From NCBI RefSeq assembly GCF_003122485.1, contig NZ_JRFU01000121.1, positions 1 to 64,000 on the forward strand: DNA of 64,000 nucleotides. Reading direction: 5' to 3'. The position numbers and the translations under genes are program-made. Source of the stretch: Eubacterium ramulus (GTDB taxonomy: Bacteria > Bacillota > Clostridia > Lachnospirales > Lachnospiraceae). Positions 27,378 to 36,789 of the stretch are shown here, piece by piece (the first letter of the stretch is position 1; each line of letters opens with the position of its first letter). The notes below the pieces were generated by a model. The model worked only from the letters and a program-made list of their open reading frames with translations. It searched no databases and had not been told where the DNA came from.

Positions 27378-28760
27378 ATGTTTAAAAAATTTACAAATGG
27401 CTGTGTAAAACTCGTACAGCGATTCCTTCCTGACGCATTCGTTTTCTGTATTATCTTAACGATTGTCGTATTTATCGCAGCAATGCCGGTAGCAGGTATG
27501 AATCCGATCGAAGTTGCAAACGCCTGGGGATCAGGTGTATGGGGACTGTTAGCATTCTCTATGCAGATGGCACTGGTTCTTGTACTTGGTAGTGCATTGG
27601 CAAACGCACCGGCTATCAAGAGAATTATTGTAAAACTTGCTGGAGTACCGAAAAAACCAGCAGGAGCAGTTGCATTTGTTACAATTATTTCTGCAATCTG
27701 CTGCTTTATTAACTGGGGATTTGGTCTGATCATCGGCGCATTACTTGCAAAAGAAGTAGCAAAGAAGATTAAAGGTCTTGATTATCGTCTGATCATTGCA
27801 GCCGCTTATTCAGGATTCGTAATCTGGCATTCAGGAATTTCCGGATCTATTCCGCTTGGTATGACAGCTCTCGATGTTGACGGAACTGTTGCAAATACAG
27901 GTGGAGCAGTTACAGAGGTTGTTCCTACATCACAGACAATTTTCTCTGCATGGAACCTGATCATGGTTGTAGCAGTAGTAGTTGTTGTCGCTATCGTAAA
28001 TGCAAAAATGCATCCGGATGCAAAAGATGTTGTTTCCATAGATCCGAAACTTCTGGAAGATGCACCGGAAGCAGTTGAGACAAAAGCGAAAAAAGATCGT
28101 ACACCGGCTGAGAAACTTGAGAACAGTATGATTCTTTCTTATATCGTTGTTGTAATCGGAGCAGTTTATCTGATTTACTATTTCGTGAATGCAGGTTCTA
28201 TTCTGAACGCATTATCACTGAATATCGTAAACTTGATTTTCTTAATCCTTGGTATTGCATTCCATAAGACACCGATCGGTTATGTAAAAGCCATCATGGA
28301 GTCTGCAGAGAGTGCTGGTGGTATTATCTTACAGTTCCCATTCTACGCTGGTATTCAGGGTATGATGGTTACCGCAGGTTCAAACGGCGTATCCCTTGCA
28401 TCTGCAATCAGTAATGGATTTGTAAGTATTTCTACACCGCGTACATTCCCGGTACTGTGCTACTTAGCAGCAGGTATCGTAAACTTCTTCGTACCGTCAG
28501 GCGGCGGACAGTGGGCTGTTCAGGGACCTATCATGATGCCTGCAGGATTAAAACTTGGCGTTACACCAGCTGTTACAGCTATGGGTATTGCCTGGGGTGA
28601 TGCATGGACAAACATGCTGCAGCCGTTCTGGGCACTTCCGGCACTTGGTATCGCAGGTCTGGGTGCAAGAGATATCATGGGTTACTGTGCAATCGTACTG
28701 ATCGTATCCGGTATCGTTACAGCACTTGGATTCCTGTTCTTAGTACCATTACTGGCATAG
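27378..28760 (+). CDS. AtoE-family short-chain fatty acid transporter
   Basis: Polytopic membrane protein of 460 residues with about 11-12 hydrophobic helices, matching the AtoE/SCFA family. Visible landmarks are RFLPDAFVFCIILT at the start, INWGFGLIIGALLAKE, the central GIQGMM and the conserved FVPSGGGQWAVQGPIMMPAG near 375-394. AGAAAGGAGAGG is a strong ribosome-binding site. It likely exchanges butyrate, acetoacetate or related acids, fitting a fermenting anaerobe, but direction and substrate are inference. Confidence 0.85.
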   Translation: MFKKFTNGCVKLVQRFLPDAFVFCIILTIVVFIAAMPVAGMNPIEVANAWGSGVWGLLAFSMQMALVLVLGSALANAPAIKRIIVKLAGVPKKPAGAVAFVTIISAICCFINWGFGLIIGALLAKEVAKKIKGLDYRLIIAAAYSGFVIWHSGISGSIPLGMTALDVDGTVANTGGAVTEVVPTSQTIFSAWNLIMVVAVVVVVAIVNAKMHPDAKDVVSIDPKLLEDAPEAVETKAKKDRTPAEKLENSMILSYIVVVIGAVYLIYYFVNAGSILNALSLNIVNLIFLILGIAFHKTPIGYVKAIMESAESAGGIILQFPFYAGIQGMMVTAGSNGVSLASAISNGFVSISTPRTFPVLCYLAAGIVNFFVPSGGGQWAVQGPIMMPAGLKLGVTPAVTAMGIAWGDAWTNMLQPFWALPALGIAGLGARDIMGYCAIVLIVSGIVTALGFLFLVPLLA

Positions 28761-28796
28761 GAAGAAATAATTTTTAGAAAGTTTGTTTTTTAACGT

Positions 28797-29351
28797 ATGG
28801 AAAATGTAACAATTATCAGTCACCTGACCCCGCGTGAGTGGAAAATGTCGTGGGAAAATAAGGTTGTGGAAGATTCAAGAGAGAATATGCGTGCGTATCA
28901 GCAGCAGAATTGCTTTTGGGGACATTTTAAGAATGACAGGGACTTTACGATCTGCCATCACAAAGAGTTTGAAATTAAAGGTATGAGTCTTGGACTTTAC
29001 TTTAATGGAACAATCGAAGATGATGAGCGTGGTTGTAAGATTGTTGGTAAATTCGGAAAGAAGAAAACAGCAAATCTGTTTCTTGGAATGGGAGCAGCGC
29101 TCTGTATCGCAGCAATATTTGGAGCAATCGCACGTCAGGATATGGAAGTATCCATTGTCGCGACTGTATTGCTTGCCATTTTACTGATTGTCTATTTTGC
29201 AAAGCCACAGAAGGGACAGAAACGGATTCTGGACCAGCTGGAGAAAATATCCTTTGATAATAACTATCATAGAAAGGTGAGTAAAAAAGCAAAAGCAGAT
29301 GTGAAGAAAAAACGAACCATGCGGGAAAAAGCAATGGTGAATGTGGAGTAA
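28797..29351 (+). CDS. Hypothetical membrane protein
   Basis: A 184-residue protein I do not recognise. The soluble N-terminus (about 1-95, Trp- and charge-rich) is followed by two adjacent membrane segments near 97-115 and 120-140 and a very basic C-terminus (KVSKKAKADVKKKRTMREK). It lies 36 bp after the fatty acid transporter and shares its transcript up to the terminator. The ribosome-binding site is weak. Confidence 0.6.
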   Translation: MENVTIISHLTPREWKMSWENKVVEDSRENMRAYQQQNCFWGHFKNDRDFTICHHKEFEIKGMSLGLYFNGTIEDDERGCKIVGKFGKKKTANLFLGMGAALCIAAIFGAIARQDMEVSIVATVLLAILLIVYFAKPQKGQKRILDQLEKISFDNNYHRKVSKKAKADVKKKRTMREKAMVNVE

Positions 29352-29358
29352 AAAGGAA

Positions 29359-29400
29359 AACCCGAACAGATCAGAAATGAACTGTTCGGGTTCTTTCTTT
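29359..29400. terminator. Terminator
   Basis: AACCCGAACAG pairs with CTGTTCGGGTT (11 bp), loop of 12, then CTTTCTTT. The minus strand also carries T's after the stem, so it may end the sensor-kinase transcript as well. Confidence 0.85.
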
Positions 29401-29518
29401 GCTTGATTGGAAATTATGCTGAATTTCTTATTAAACGCTTGATTATCTATACAATCTGCCGGTCATAAGAAGTAAGTATAAATGTTCACAAATCTATTGC
29501 AAGGAGAATGAGAAGAAA

Positions 29519-30937
29519 TTAATTTTCATTCTCTGCATAAGGGAGGGTGAAGATAAATTCGGTTCCTACCCCTTCGGTACTGATGACATTAATATTTTCA
29601 TGGTGTGCATGAATGATCTCTTTTACAATGGCAAGACCAAGTCCGGTGCCTTTTTTATCTTTTCCACGGGATGCATCTGTCTTATAAAAACGTTCCCAGA
29701 TACGTCCGATGCTGTCTTTGGGAATACCAATGCCGCGATCTTTGACGGATACAAATACCTTTCCGTTTCGCAGCGTAGTTTCAATCGTGATGGCGGAATC
29801 TGCATTGCTGAATTTAAAAGCATTGTCGATCAGATTGTGCATAACCTGATCAATTTTTGCGGAATCTGCTTTGACATACAGTTCGTCTCCGGTCAGGATC
29901 AGGTCAAAGGAAAGGCGCTTTTCTTTACAGCGTCCCTCAAACATCAGTATTGTTCGTTTGATGAGCTGATTCAGATCAAATACGGTCAGATTCAGGTACG
30001 TGCCTTTAGAACCATATTTATTCAATTCCAGAAGACTTTGCGTCAGCTTTTCCAGACGTTCTGCTTCAAAAATGATAACGTTTAAATATTTTTCCTGTAA
30101 CTCCGGTGGAATCGTACCATCTGCCATCGCCTGTGCGTAACCTTTGATGGATGTCAGTGGAGAACGGAAGTCGTGAGACACATTGGAAACGAATTTGTGC
30201 TGATCGTTTTCAAGTGCATCCAATTCCACTGCCATGTAGGTTAAAGTATCTGCCAGTGTTCCAAGTTCATCCTGCCGATGCAACTCCAGTTTGGTTTCAA
30301 AATCGCCCTCTGCATAGGAGACAGCGGCTTTACAGATCGTATTCAGTGGGCGGTAAACGGTAAAGAAGAATACCACCAAAATGATCATGGCCAGCAGTGC
30401 CAGAAAAATCAGGGACAGATAATAACTGTTCAGTAAGCCATATTGCAGATCTGAAATGTGGCTCAGTGGCTGACAGATCAGGACATAACAGCTTACACTG
30501 TAATTATGAGTGACCGGCGTATAAACACTTAGCACATCGGAATCATAAAGGTTGTAAAAATGGTTGATATTATAATAATCGCTTCCAAAATCCAGAATGT
30601 CAAAATCCGGGATCATTTCGGAGTCAGTGGCTTCCCAGGATTCGGTAGAAGTCACAAGAATTTTCCCGTCGGTATCCACGACATAAATATCTGCATTCAG
30701 GTAGCTGCCTACTGCATAAAGCTGTTTTTGAAACTGTGTCAGCGTCATATCGGAACTGTAATAGTTGGTTCCAAAGGACGTGGCGATCAGGTTACTTTCC
30801 CGGCGTAGAGCAGAGGCAAAATGTTTTTCGAGATATTTCTGATTGTAACGGGCAGTAAAGGTGGATATCATAATAAATCCAAGCACTGCAAATACAAGAT
30901 AAGAAAATATCATCCTGAAAAGTATTTTATGTTTCAT
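29519..30937 (-). CDS. Sensor histidine kinase
   Basis: Membrane kinase partner of the adjacent response regulator. In the 472 residues: helix 1 (about 8-27), an extracellular sensor region of about 145 residues, helix 2 (about 172-194), a HAMP linker, the dimerisation/phosphoacceptor box SNVSHDFRSPLTS with H255, and an HATPase domain with the N-box HNLIDNAFKF, DRGIGIP and GTGLGLAIVKE. It starts 15 bases after the regulator gene with no clear ribosome-binding site, so coupling is likely. The signal is unknown. Confidence 0.93.
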   Translation of the reverse strand: MKHKILFRMIFSYLVFAVLGFIMISTFTARYNQKYLEKHFASALRRESNLIATSFGTNYYSSDMTLTQFQKQLYAVGSYLNADIYVVDTDGKILVTSTESWEATDSEMIPDFDILDFGSDYYNINHFYNLYDSDVLSVYTPVTHNYSVSCYVLICQPLSHISDLQYGLLNSYYLSLIFLALLAMIILVVFFFTVYRPLNTICKAAVSYAEGDFETKLELHRQDELGTLADTLTYMAVELDALENDQHKFVSNVSHDFRSPLTSIKGYAQAMADGTIPPELQEKYLNVIIFEAERLEKLTQSLLELNKYGSKGTYLNLTVFDLNQLIKRTILMFEGRCKEKRLSFDLILTGDELYVKADSAKIDQVMHNLIDNAFKFSNADSAITIETTLRNGKVFVSVKDRGIGIPKDSIGRIWERFYKTDASRGKDKKGTGLGLAIVKEIIHAHHENINVISTEGVGTEFIFTLPYAENEN

Positions 30938-30952
30938 ATGAAATAAATGCGG

Positions 30953-31651
30953 TTAGCGGCGTTCGAATTTGTATCCGATGCCCCATACCGTTGAAATCCC
31001 CCAATGTTCGTGATCTTTGATTTTTTCCCGGAGACGTTTGACATGTACGTCAACGGTACGTGTGTCGCCCAGATATTCATAGCCCCAGATGTTGTCCAAA
31101 AGCTGTTCTCTGGTGAACACCTGATTTGGAGAGGAAGCAAGGAAATACAGAAGTTCCAGCTCCTTTGGCGGCATGTCGATGATCTGTCCGTAATACATGA
31201 CAGAGTAGTTGGTCAGATTGATGACCAGATCCGGATATTCCACACATTTGATCTCTGGTTCTGCCTTTTCCGGTTTCATGACCTGATAGCGTCTCAGCAC
31301 TGCTTTGACTCTCGCAACTAATTCCTTAGAATCGAATGGCTTGATGATATAGTCGTCAGCGCCAAGTTCCAGACCAAGTACTTTGTCAAATACTTCACCT
31401 TTGGCAGAAAGCATAATGATCGGTACGTTGGACTGTGTCCGGATCTCACGGCAGACCTGATATCCGTCGATGCCCGGGAGCATCAGATCCAGTAAAATGA
31501 GATTTGGCTGATAAGTTTTAAATTCGCGCAGAGCGGATTCTCCGTCTTCTACGATCTTCGTATCATAACATTCTTTCAGCAGATACAATGAGATCAGCTC
31601 AGCGATATTGGCATCGTCATCTACGATCAGAATTTTCTGTTTGACTGCCAT
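30953..31651 (-). CDS. OmpR/PhoB-family response regulator
   Basis: DNA-binding regulator of 232 residues. The receiver domain has acidic D11-D13, phosphoacceptor D55 (LILLDLMLPG) and K104 in YIIKPFD. The C-terminal winged helix carries DTRTVDVHVKRLREKI. TAGGAGG precedes the ATG. It lies 10 bases downstream of mutS2 and 15 upstream of the kinase on the same strand, an unusual mutS2-regulator-kinase cluster that could be one transcript. Confidence 0.95.
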   Translation of the reverse strand: MAVKQKILIVDDDANIAELISLYLLKECYDTKIVEDGESALREFKTYQPNLILLDLMLPGIDGYQVCREIRTQSNVPIIMLSAKGEVFDKVLGLELGADDYIIKPFDSKELVARVKAVLRRYQVMKPEKAEPEIKCVEYPDLVINLTNYSVMYYGQIIDMPPKELELLYFLASSPNQVFTREQLLDNIWGYEYLGDTRTVDVHVKRLREKIKDHEHWGISTVWGIGYKFERR

Positions 31652-31661
31652 AATTTTCCTC

Positions 31662-34037
31662 CTATTCGAATTCGGCGATCGTTACACCGGCATCACCTTC
31701 GCCAAATTCGCCAAGATGATAAGATTTTACATATTTTTGTTTCTTTAAATGGTTCTGAACCGCTTTGCGCAGCGCACCGGTACCTTTTCCGTGAACAATA
31801 CGCACGGTTTTTAAATGTGCCAGATAAGCGTCATCCAGATATTTATCCAGTTCGATTAGAGCTTCATCTACGGTTTTACCGATCAGGTTGATTTCTGGAG
31901 AAACGGATAATGATTTTGCCATTTTCAGCTTGCCGGCGCCGGTTTTTGTGTTTTGTACAACCGGAGTGGCATCTTCGTTTAACAGAACAAGATCGCGGAT
32001 ATTGGTCTGATAACGCAGGATACCAGCTTGCACGAACAGATTTCCTTTGGCATCCGGAAGGGTGTGAACGGTTCCCTTCAGGTTCATGCTGAGAATCTTG
32101 ACGGAATCCCCCAGACGCAGCTTCTTCGGAACGTTGTGGTTGACGGCAGCTTTCTTTTTCATGGAAGATTTGGACTGAGCTTTGTCCAGTTTCTTGCGGA
32201 CTTTTTCACGGTCTTTTTCCATGGCAGCAGCATCCACATGAGTTTTGCCATATTTATGGAAGTTGCGGATGGTTTCGTCTGCCAGATCTTTTGCTTCTTT
32301 TAAAATAGCGGCGGCCTGTTGGTTTGCTTCCTGTAAAATACGGTCGCGGCTGCGGTTTAATTTATCCTGTTTTTCTTCTAATTGTTTCTTTAAAGAGGCA
32401 GCTTCCTGTTTGTAACGGTTGATCTCTGCCTGTTCTTTTTCAATGGTGAGACGGCTCTGTTCCAGATCAGCGATCACGTCCTCAAAACTTTCATTTTCTT
32501 TGGTAATGCGTGTTTTGGCATCTTCGATTAGATCAGAAGGAAGTCCGATCTTGCTGGAAATGGCAAAGGCATTACTTTTGCCCGGAATACCGATCAGCAG
32601 ACGGTAGGTAGGGCTTAAGGTCTGTACGCTGAATTCGCAGCAGGCATTTTCTACACCTTCTGTGGAGAGTGCGTAAAGCTTGATCTCACTGTAGTGCGTG
32701 GTTGCCATGGTGCGAATCTTATCCTGACGAAGACGGTCGAGGATGGAAATCGCAAGGGCGGCACCTTCATCCGGATCTGTACCGGCACACAACTCATCAA
32801 AAAGAACGAGGGAGTGCGGGGTAGCATGTTTCAGGATGGAAACGATGTTTGTCATATGAGAAGAAAAAGTACTCAGACTCTGCTCAATACTCTGTTCATC
32901 TCCGATATCTGCGTATACATCGTCAAAAATAGCAAGTTCGGAACGATCTTTTGCCGGAATGTGCAATCCTGCCTGTCCCATCAGGGTAAACAGACCGACC
33001 GTTTTTAAAGAAACGGTTTTACCACCAGTATTCGGTCCGGTAACGATCAGCAGGTGAAACTCATCGCCCAGATGAACATCGATGGGAACGACTTTTTTCG
33101 GGTTCAGCAGCGGATGTCGTCCCTGACGGATCCGGATACGTCCTTCCGTGTTGAAGATCGGAGCCATACCGTTTTGGATTTTTGCCAGATTTGCCTTTGC
33201 AAAAATAAAATCAAGATCCGTCAGGATATGATAATTATCCATCAGGAAATCTGAGTACTGGGCAGTCAGATTACTGAGTTCTGCCAACACTGCTTCGATG
33301 GCTTCCTGCTCTTTTAAAAATGCTTCTTTTAAATCGTTATTTAATTTTACAACGGACATCGGTTCGATAAACAGGGTGGAACCGGTAGCGGACTGATCGT
33401 GGATCATGCCTGGAACCTGTCCTTTGTATTCTGCCTTGACCGGCAGACAGTAACGACCGTTTCGCATGGTGACAACCGTATCCTGTAAATAAGAACGGGT
33501 GGTGGAACTGTTCAACAAACTGTTCATGGCACCATGGATCTTGTCATTGATATTGCGGATGGTTCGCCGCACACTGTGCAGAGCCGGGCTTGCATCATCA
33601 CTGATCTCATCCTCTGCTAAAATACAGCGGCGGATTTCTTCTAAAAGCGGTGTCAGCGGCTCAAGTCTTGCAAACATATCATCCAGCGAATCCTTTGGCA
33701 GATCGTCACGGTTTTCTCTGGAATAAGATTTTGCGCGTTTCGTAATCTCTAACAGGTTACAGACAGACAGAAGTTCGGCAGCGTTTAATGTACCGCCGAT
33801 TTCCAGTCGTTTCATCTGAAATCCCGGATCTTTTAAGCCACCGAAAGTCAGATTGCCTTTGCGGTAGATGCGGGAAAGTGCATCCGATGTCTGTGTCTGT
33901 GCCTGTATGATATCCTGTTTGTCTGTCATAGGCTTCAGTTCGAGACAGCGTTTTTTGCCGGCATCGGAAGTCGCCTGATCTGCAAGCAGGTGAATGATTT
34001 TGTCATATTCTAAAACTTTTAATGCTTTTTGATTCAT
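31662..34037 (-). CDS. mutS2: MutS2 family protein (ribosome-collision/recombination ATPase)
   Basis: A 791-residue MutS homologue lacking the mismatch-recognition domain. Walker A reads GPNTGGKT (334-341), followed by the DELCAGTDPDEG signature/Walker B region and ATTHYSEIK. A long charged coiled coil (about 520-620) and a C-terminal Smr nuclease domain with VRIVHGKGTGALR follow. In B. subtilis this family has been linked to recombination control and to splitting collided ribosomes. Strong GGAGG start; operonic with the two-component genes. Confidence 0.95.
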   Translation of the reverse strand: MNQKALKVLEYDKIIHLLADQATSDAGKKRCLELKPMTDKQDIIQAQTQTSDALSRIYRKGNLTFGGLKDPGFQMKRLEIGGTLNAAELLSVCNLLEITKRAKSYSRENRDDLPKDSLDDMFARLEPLTPLLEEIRRCILAEDEISDDASPALHSVRRTIRNINDKIHGAMNSLLNSSTTRSYLQDTVVTMRNGRYCLPVKAEYKGQVPGMIHDQSATGSTLFIEPMSVVKLNNDLKEAFLKEQEAIEAVLAELSNLTAQYSDFLMDNYHILTDLDFIFAKANLAKIQNGMAPIFNTEGRIRIRQGRHPLLNPKKVVPIDVHLGDEFHLLIVTGPNTGGKTVSLKTVGLFTLMGQAGLHIPAKDRSELAIFDDVYADIGDEQSIEQSLSTFSSHMTNIVSILKHATPHSLVLFDELCAGTDPDEGAALAISILDRLRQDKIRTMATTHYSEIKLYALSTEGVENACCEFSVQTLSPTYRLLIGIPGKSNAFAISSKIGLPSDLIEDAKTRITKENESFEDVIADLEQSRLTIEKEQAEINRYKQEAASLKKQLEEKQDKLNRSRDRILQEANQQAAAILKEAKDLADETIRNFHKYGKTHVDAAAMEKDREKVRKKLDKAQSKSSMKKKAAVNHNVPKKLRLGDSVKILSMNLKGTVHTLPDAKGNLFVQAGILRYQTNIRDLVLLNEDATPVVQNTKTGAGKLKMAKSLSVSPEINLIGKTVDEALIELDKYLDDAYLAHLKTVRIVHGKGTGALRKAVQNHLKKQKYVKSYHLGEFGEGDAGVTIAEFE

Positions 34038-34168
34038 ATGTCCTCCATAACATAAACAACATAAACGAAATTAAGTCGCTATTATTTATATTTTAACGCA
34101 TAATCAGGAAAGTGAAAAGAGAAGATTGCATTAATTTTGCTATGGTATTGGCACTGTGGAAGAAATAG

Positions 34169-34197
34169 TTGCATAAGAATTACAGAAAACGTATAAT
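34169..34197 (+). promoter_or_regulatory. Promoter of the HtrA-like gene
   Basis: TTGCAT at 34169-34174, 17 bp, TATAAT at 34192-34197, within the 235-bp divergent gap after mutS2. Confidence 0.78.
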
Positions 34198-34272
34198 AGT
34201 TCCATAAGACTTATATGCTGAGGGCGTTCCGGAATGTGTGGACGCTGAAATGATTCAGAAAGGTGTTTGACC

Positions 34273-35520
34273 ATGGATAAGAAAAAGCAGGAAGAATATC
34301 ATTTTGTAAAAGAGCATATCAAGAAAATTCCGCCGGATCGAAAGAAACGGAGAATGAGTCTGGGATGGACGATTCTTCTGGCAGCTGTGTTCGGTGTGGT
34401 TGCTGCACTGGTGTTTTGTGCTGTAAAACCGGCAATCGAGCGGCTGTTTCAGTCCGAAAATGAGCAGGTAGTATTGTCCAGTGATGAGACAAAAGAAGCG
34501 GATACTGCTGATGAACCGGTATATATTACAGAAACGCAGCAGATGGATCTGAATGATTATCAGATTTTGCAAAATAAACTGTATGCGGTGGGACGGGAAG
34601 CGAACAAATCCGTGGTGTCCGTCAAAGGCATCGGACAGACGACGGATTGGTTTGACACGGAGCATGTGATGGAAAATCAGGGTTCCGGCATTATTCTTGC
34701 CGATACGAACGGTCGTTATCTGATCGCTACGGAGCGAAAGTTGATTGCAGAAGCAAACCAGATTGAGGTCAGCTTTTATGATGACAGTACTGCGGAAGCA
34801 GAACTGATCGCGTACGATGGAACGACCGGAATTGCTGTTTTAAGTGTACAGAAAAGTCAGGTGTCAGAGGATACGCAAAACCGGGTGGCAGCAGCGACTC
34901 TGGGAAGTTCTTCGGCACTGACACAGGGAACCATTGTGATCGCAATCGGAAGTCCGCTTGGAGAGCCTTTTTCAGTTCTGACGGGAAACGTGACTTCCAG
35001 CAGTCATGAAGTGACAGCTACGGATGCAAATTATAAAGTGATTTCCACAGATATTAATGCCGGTTCAGGCGGAAGTGGTGCGCTGATCAACTTAAACGGT
35101 GAGGTCGTGGGACTGATCTTGCAGAGTTTTGGTACGGAGGCAGCACAAAGTACCGTTACAGCGATTGGTATTACAGAGATCCGTTCTATGCTGGAAAAAA
35201 TGTCAAATGGGGATACTCCGGCGTATCTTGGTCTGGAAGTGAGTACAGTGTCAAGTACTATCGCCAAAGAGAACAAGATCCCGAAAGGGGTATATGTGAA
35301 AAATGTCGCACAGGATTCGCCGGCGATGCAGGCGGGACTTCAAAATGGCGATGTGATCACACAGATTGGCAATACAGAACTGACTTCCGCGGAACAGTAT
35401 CGCACCTGTTTGTTACAGGAAAAAGAGGGGCAGCAGGAGAAAGTCACACTTCAGCGTATGGGCGCGGATAAGAAGTATCAGGAAATGACGGTGGAAGTAA
35501 CGTTTGATGCGGCAAAATAG
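34273..35520 (+). CDS. HtrA/DegP-like membrane-anchored protein, predicted catalytically dead
   Basis: A 415-residue envelope protein: basic cytosolic start, one membrane helix (about 35-55), linker, trypsin-like domain (about 105-300) and a PDZ domain (about 315-400). The fold markers GSGII, VIAIGSPLG and INLNGEVVGL are kept, but the triad is not: the His site reads TERKL (K156), the Asp site TTGIAVL (G186) and the Ser loop NAGSGGSGAL has Gly at the nucleophile position. AAAGGTG precedes the ATG at 34273; a TTG two codons earlier is the alternative. Probably a scaffold or sensor, not a protease. Confidence 0.82.
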   Translation: MDKKKQEEYHFVKEHIKKIPPDRKKRRMSLGWTILLAAVFGVVAALVFCAVKPAIERLFQSENEQVVLSSDETKEADTADEPVYITETQQMDLNDYQILQNKLYAVGREANKSVVSVKGIGQTTDWFDTEHVMENQGSGIILADTNGRYLIATERKLIAEANQIEVSFYDDSTAEAELIAYDGTTGIAVLSVQKSQVSEDTQNRVAAATLGSSSALTQGTIVIAIGSPLGEPFSVLTGNVTSSSHEVTATDANYKVISTDINAGSGGSGALINLNGEVVGLILQSFGTEAAQSTVTAIGITEIRSMLEKMSNGDTPAYLGLEVSTVSSTIAKENKIPKGVYVKNVAQDSPAMQAGLQNGDVITQIGNTELTSAEQYRTCLLQEKEGQQEKVTLQRMGADKKYQEMTVEVTFDAAK

Positions 35521-35646
35521 CTGAAGTGGCAAGAACATAAGAATATAAGGGCAAAAACAAGACCAGTCAGAACATGACAGCAAAAATAATACCGTAAGAA
35601 AAAGACAGTATGAAATAGAAAGGACCCGACAGGGGATGAGTGAATT

Positions 35647-36591
35647 ATGAAATATATTGAAGAACTGCGTGAGGGAGAACGAATCGGAGAGGTATATCTG
35701 TGTAAACATAAACAGACTGCGACAACAAAAGCAGGAAAACCATATGATTCTCTGATTCTTCAGGATAAAACGGGCACCCTGGATGCAAAAATCTGGGATG
35801 TTGGTTCCAGCGGAATTGAGGAGTTTGACAAACTGGATTATATCTATGTGGTCGGAGATGTGACCAGCTTTCAGGGCGCGTTACAGCTGAATGTCAAACG
35901 TGTGAAAAAAATGTCAGAGACCGATGTGAATCCATCCGATTATCTTCCGGTCAGTGAATATAATATAGAAGAAATGTATCAGAAACTGTTAGCTTATATC
36001 GCACAGATGAAGCATCCATATCTGAAACAGCTTGCAGAGTCTTTCTTTGCAGATGCAGACTTTGCAAAACGTTTCCAGTTTCATTCCGCTGCAAAAAGTG
36101 TACATCACGGATTCGTGGGCGGACTGGTAGAACATACGTTACATGTGACACAGATCTGTGACTTTTTCAGCAAATTGTATCCGATGCTGAACCGTGATCT
36201 GCTGCTGACTGCTGCGATGTTCCATGATATCGGAAAACTTACAGAGCTTTCTACGTTCCCGGCAAATGATTACACGGATGATGGTCAGTTACTGGGACAT
36301 ATTATGATCGGAGCCATGGAAGTGCAGAAACATATTGATCAGATTGAAGGATTTCCGAAACGGACAGCTTCTGAGCTGATTCACTGTATTCTGGCACATC
36401 ATGGCGAACTGGAATATGGTTCCCCGAAAAAACCGGCGCTGGCAGAGGCGATTGCACTGAGTTTTGCGGACAACTCCGATGCAAAACTGGAAACTATGCG
36501 GGAAGCATTGTCTAACATTCCGGAAAACAGTCTGGAGTGGCAGGGATTCAATCGTTTCCTTGATTCTAATATCAGAAGAACAAGCAAGTAA
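35647..36591 (+). CDS. YhaM-like 3'-5' exonuclease (OB fold plus HD domain)
   Basis: A 314-residue nuclease of the YhaM type. An N-terminal OB-fold domain (about 10-90) precedes an HD hydrolase domain with HHGFVGGLVEHTLHV (153-167), the His-Asp pair H193-D194 in MFHDIGKL and ILAHHGELEYGSPK. The family degrades RNA and single-stranded DNA with Mn2+. The Shine-Dalgarno is weak (GGGG about 13 bases before the ATG). It is 126 bp after the HtrA-like gene with no terminator between them, so co-transcription is possible. Confidence 0.88.
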   Translation: MKYIEELREGERIGEVYLCKHKQTATTKAGKPYDSLILQDKTGTLDAKIWDVGSSGIEEFDKLDYIYVVGDVTSFQGALQLNVKRVKKMSETDVNPSDYLPVSEYNIEEMYQKLLAYIAQMKHPYLKQLAESFFADADFAKRFQFHSAAKSVHHGFVGGLVEHTLHVTQICDFFSKLYPMLNRDLLLTAAMFHDIGKLTELSTFPANDYTDDGQLLGHIMIGAMEVQKHIDQIEGFPKRTASELIHCILAHHGELEYGSPKKPALAEAIALSFADNSDAKLETMREALSNIPENSLEWQGFNRFLDSNIRRTSK

Positions 36592-36611
36592 TATATCAGA
36601 TGAGTAAAAAT

Positions 36612-36645
36612 AAGTGCTCCCGATGCTGTTGTGTCCGGAGCACTT
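36612..36645 (+). terminator. Hairpin after the YhaM-like gene
   Basis: AAGTGCTCC (36612-36620) pairs with GGAGCACTT (36637-36645), then GATTTCT. The T run is weak. Confidence 0.5.
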
Positions 36646-36789
36646 GATTTCTAAGAAGATAGGATGATATGTAATTTGCAGATTTCTGAAAAATACAACG
36701 ATGCTGGAAAAGATTGCGGCATGGAATGATGCCATGATATGGCTGCTTGTTGACATTTGAAAATGATGTTACTTTTGGAAAGGATAACT

